DNA from: Melioribacteraceae bacterium
GTDB lineage: Bacteria; Bacteroidota; Ignavibacteria; Ignavibacteriales; Melioribacteraceae
Reading direction: 5' to 3'
NCBI GenBank assembly: GCA_023230485.1
Contig: JALNXG010000013.1
Coordinates: 1 to 62,375, forward strand
Length of the DNA stretch: 62,375 nt
The translations under genes and the position numbers were made by a program. Position 1 is the stretch's first letter, and the number at the start of each line of letters is the position of its first letter. Positions 62,349 to 62,375 of the stretch are shown piece after piece. A model generated the notes under the pieces. It did no database searches. It was not told the origin of the DNA and saw only the letters and a program-made list of their open reading frames with translations.

Positions 62349-62375
62349 TTATTTGATATACTCCACCACCAAGCC
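62349..62375 (-). CDS. C-terminal end of an unknown gene cut by the window edge
   Basis: An open frame runs in from the right edge and ends at TAA (62349-62351) with residues G-L-V-V-E-Y-I-K. It is upstream of trpE and followed by the terminator at 62262-62301, as a real gene would be. Only eight codons are visible, so no function can be given. Confidence 0.4.
   Translation of the reverse strand, partial: GLVVEYIK

Noticed and set aside
1..62375. tRNA, rRNA, CRISPR array, transposon or prophage
   Set aside because: No cloverleaf-like sequence, direct-repeat array, transposase or integrase motif was noticed in any gap or frame. A dedicated search was not possible.

Overview
The window is AT-rich bacterial chromosome with short intergenic gaps and many translationally coupled genes. 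It looks like a member of the Bacteroidota/Ignavibacteriota (FCB) lineage, most likely Ignavibacteria. Pointers are a PorV/PorQ-like outer-membrane protein, a DUF5686/carboxypeptidase-regulatory-like protein, a Wzi-like barrel, M28 peptidases, and promoter motifs of the TAnnTTTG type ahead of several genes. The lineage is an inference. No rRNA, tRNA, CRISPR array, integrase, transposase or phage gene was seen.

Left third (1-31 kb): mostly housekeeping and envelope genes on both strands. They include aat, a DMT exporter, a Tat-exported metallo-beta-lactamase-fold hydrolase, gpmA, a PorV-like protein with a lipoprotein, the dxr-rseP pair, a membrane-anchored cytochrome c, a peptidoglycan amidase, a TIGR01777 epimerase, a DUF5686 protein and a secreted GH13 amylase. 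These are followed by a tightly coupled three-gene pilin-like cassette (18640-21133), a DUF1684 lipoprotein, two soluble PAS histidine kinases, an M28 peptidase coupled to a PstS-like lipoprotein, a Wzi-like barrel and a POT-family transporter.

Middle (31-41 kb): an RND efflux pump and its adaptor, an unlisted-size 33-residue membrane microprotein, a SulP anion transporter, a second M28 peptidase, a secreted protein made of two copies of a galactose-binding-like domain, a small repeat protein, and prfA.

Right third (42-62 kb): one long minus-strand run. First in transcription order is a complete trp operon (trpE-G-D-C-F-B-A), then a small Cys-containing membrane protein on the opposite strand, then a surface-glycan locus. 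That locus has two sugar transferases, a YfhO-family membrane protein, a Wzx-like flippase, another GT2, a DUF115/GT42-like protein, and a pseudaminic-acid-type route (pseB, pseC, a PseG-GNAT fusion, pseI, and an SpsF-type cytidylyltransferase in the place usually held by pseF). Together these genes could make a CMP-activated nonulosonic acid, assemble it on a lipid-linked glycan and flip it across the inner membrane. No flagellar genes are present here, so the acceptor is unknown.

The least explained items are the pilin-like cassette, the 33-residue membrane protein at 35527-35628, a frameshifted 50-codon gene at 10595-10746, a GC-rich structured element at 25680-25733, and the GT42/DUF115-like protein beside the pse genes. 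All calls come from reading the sequence; no database search was run.
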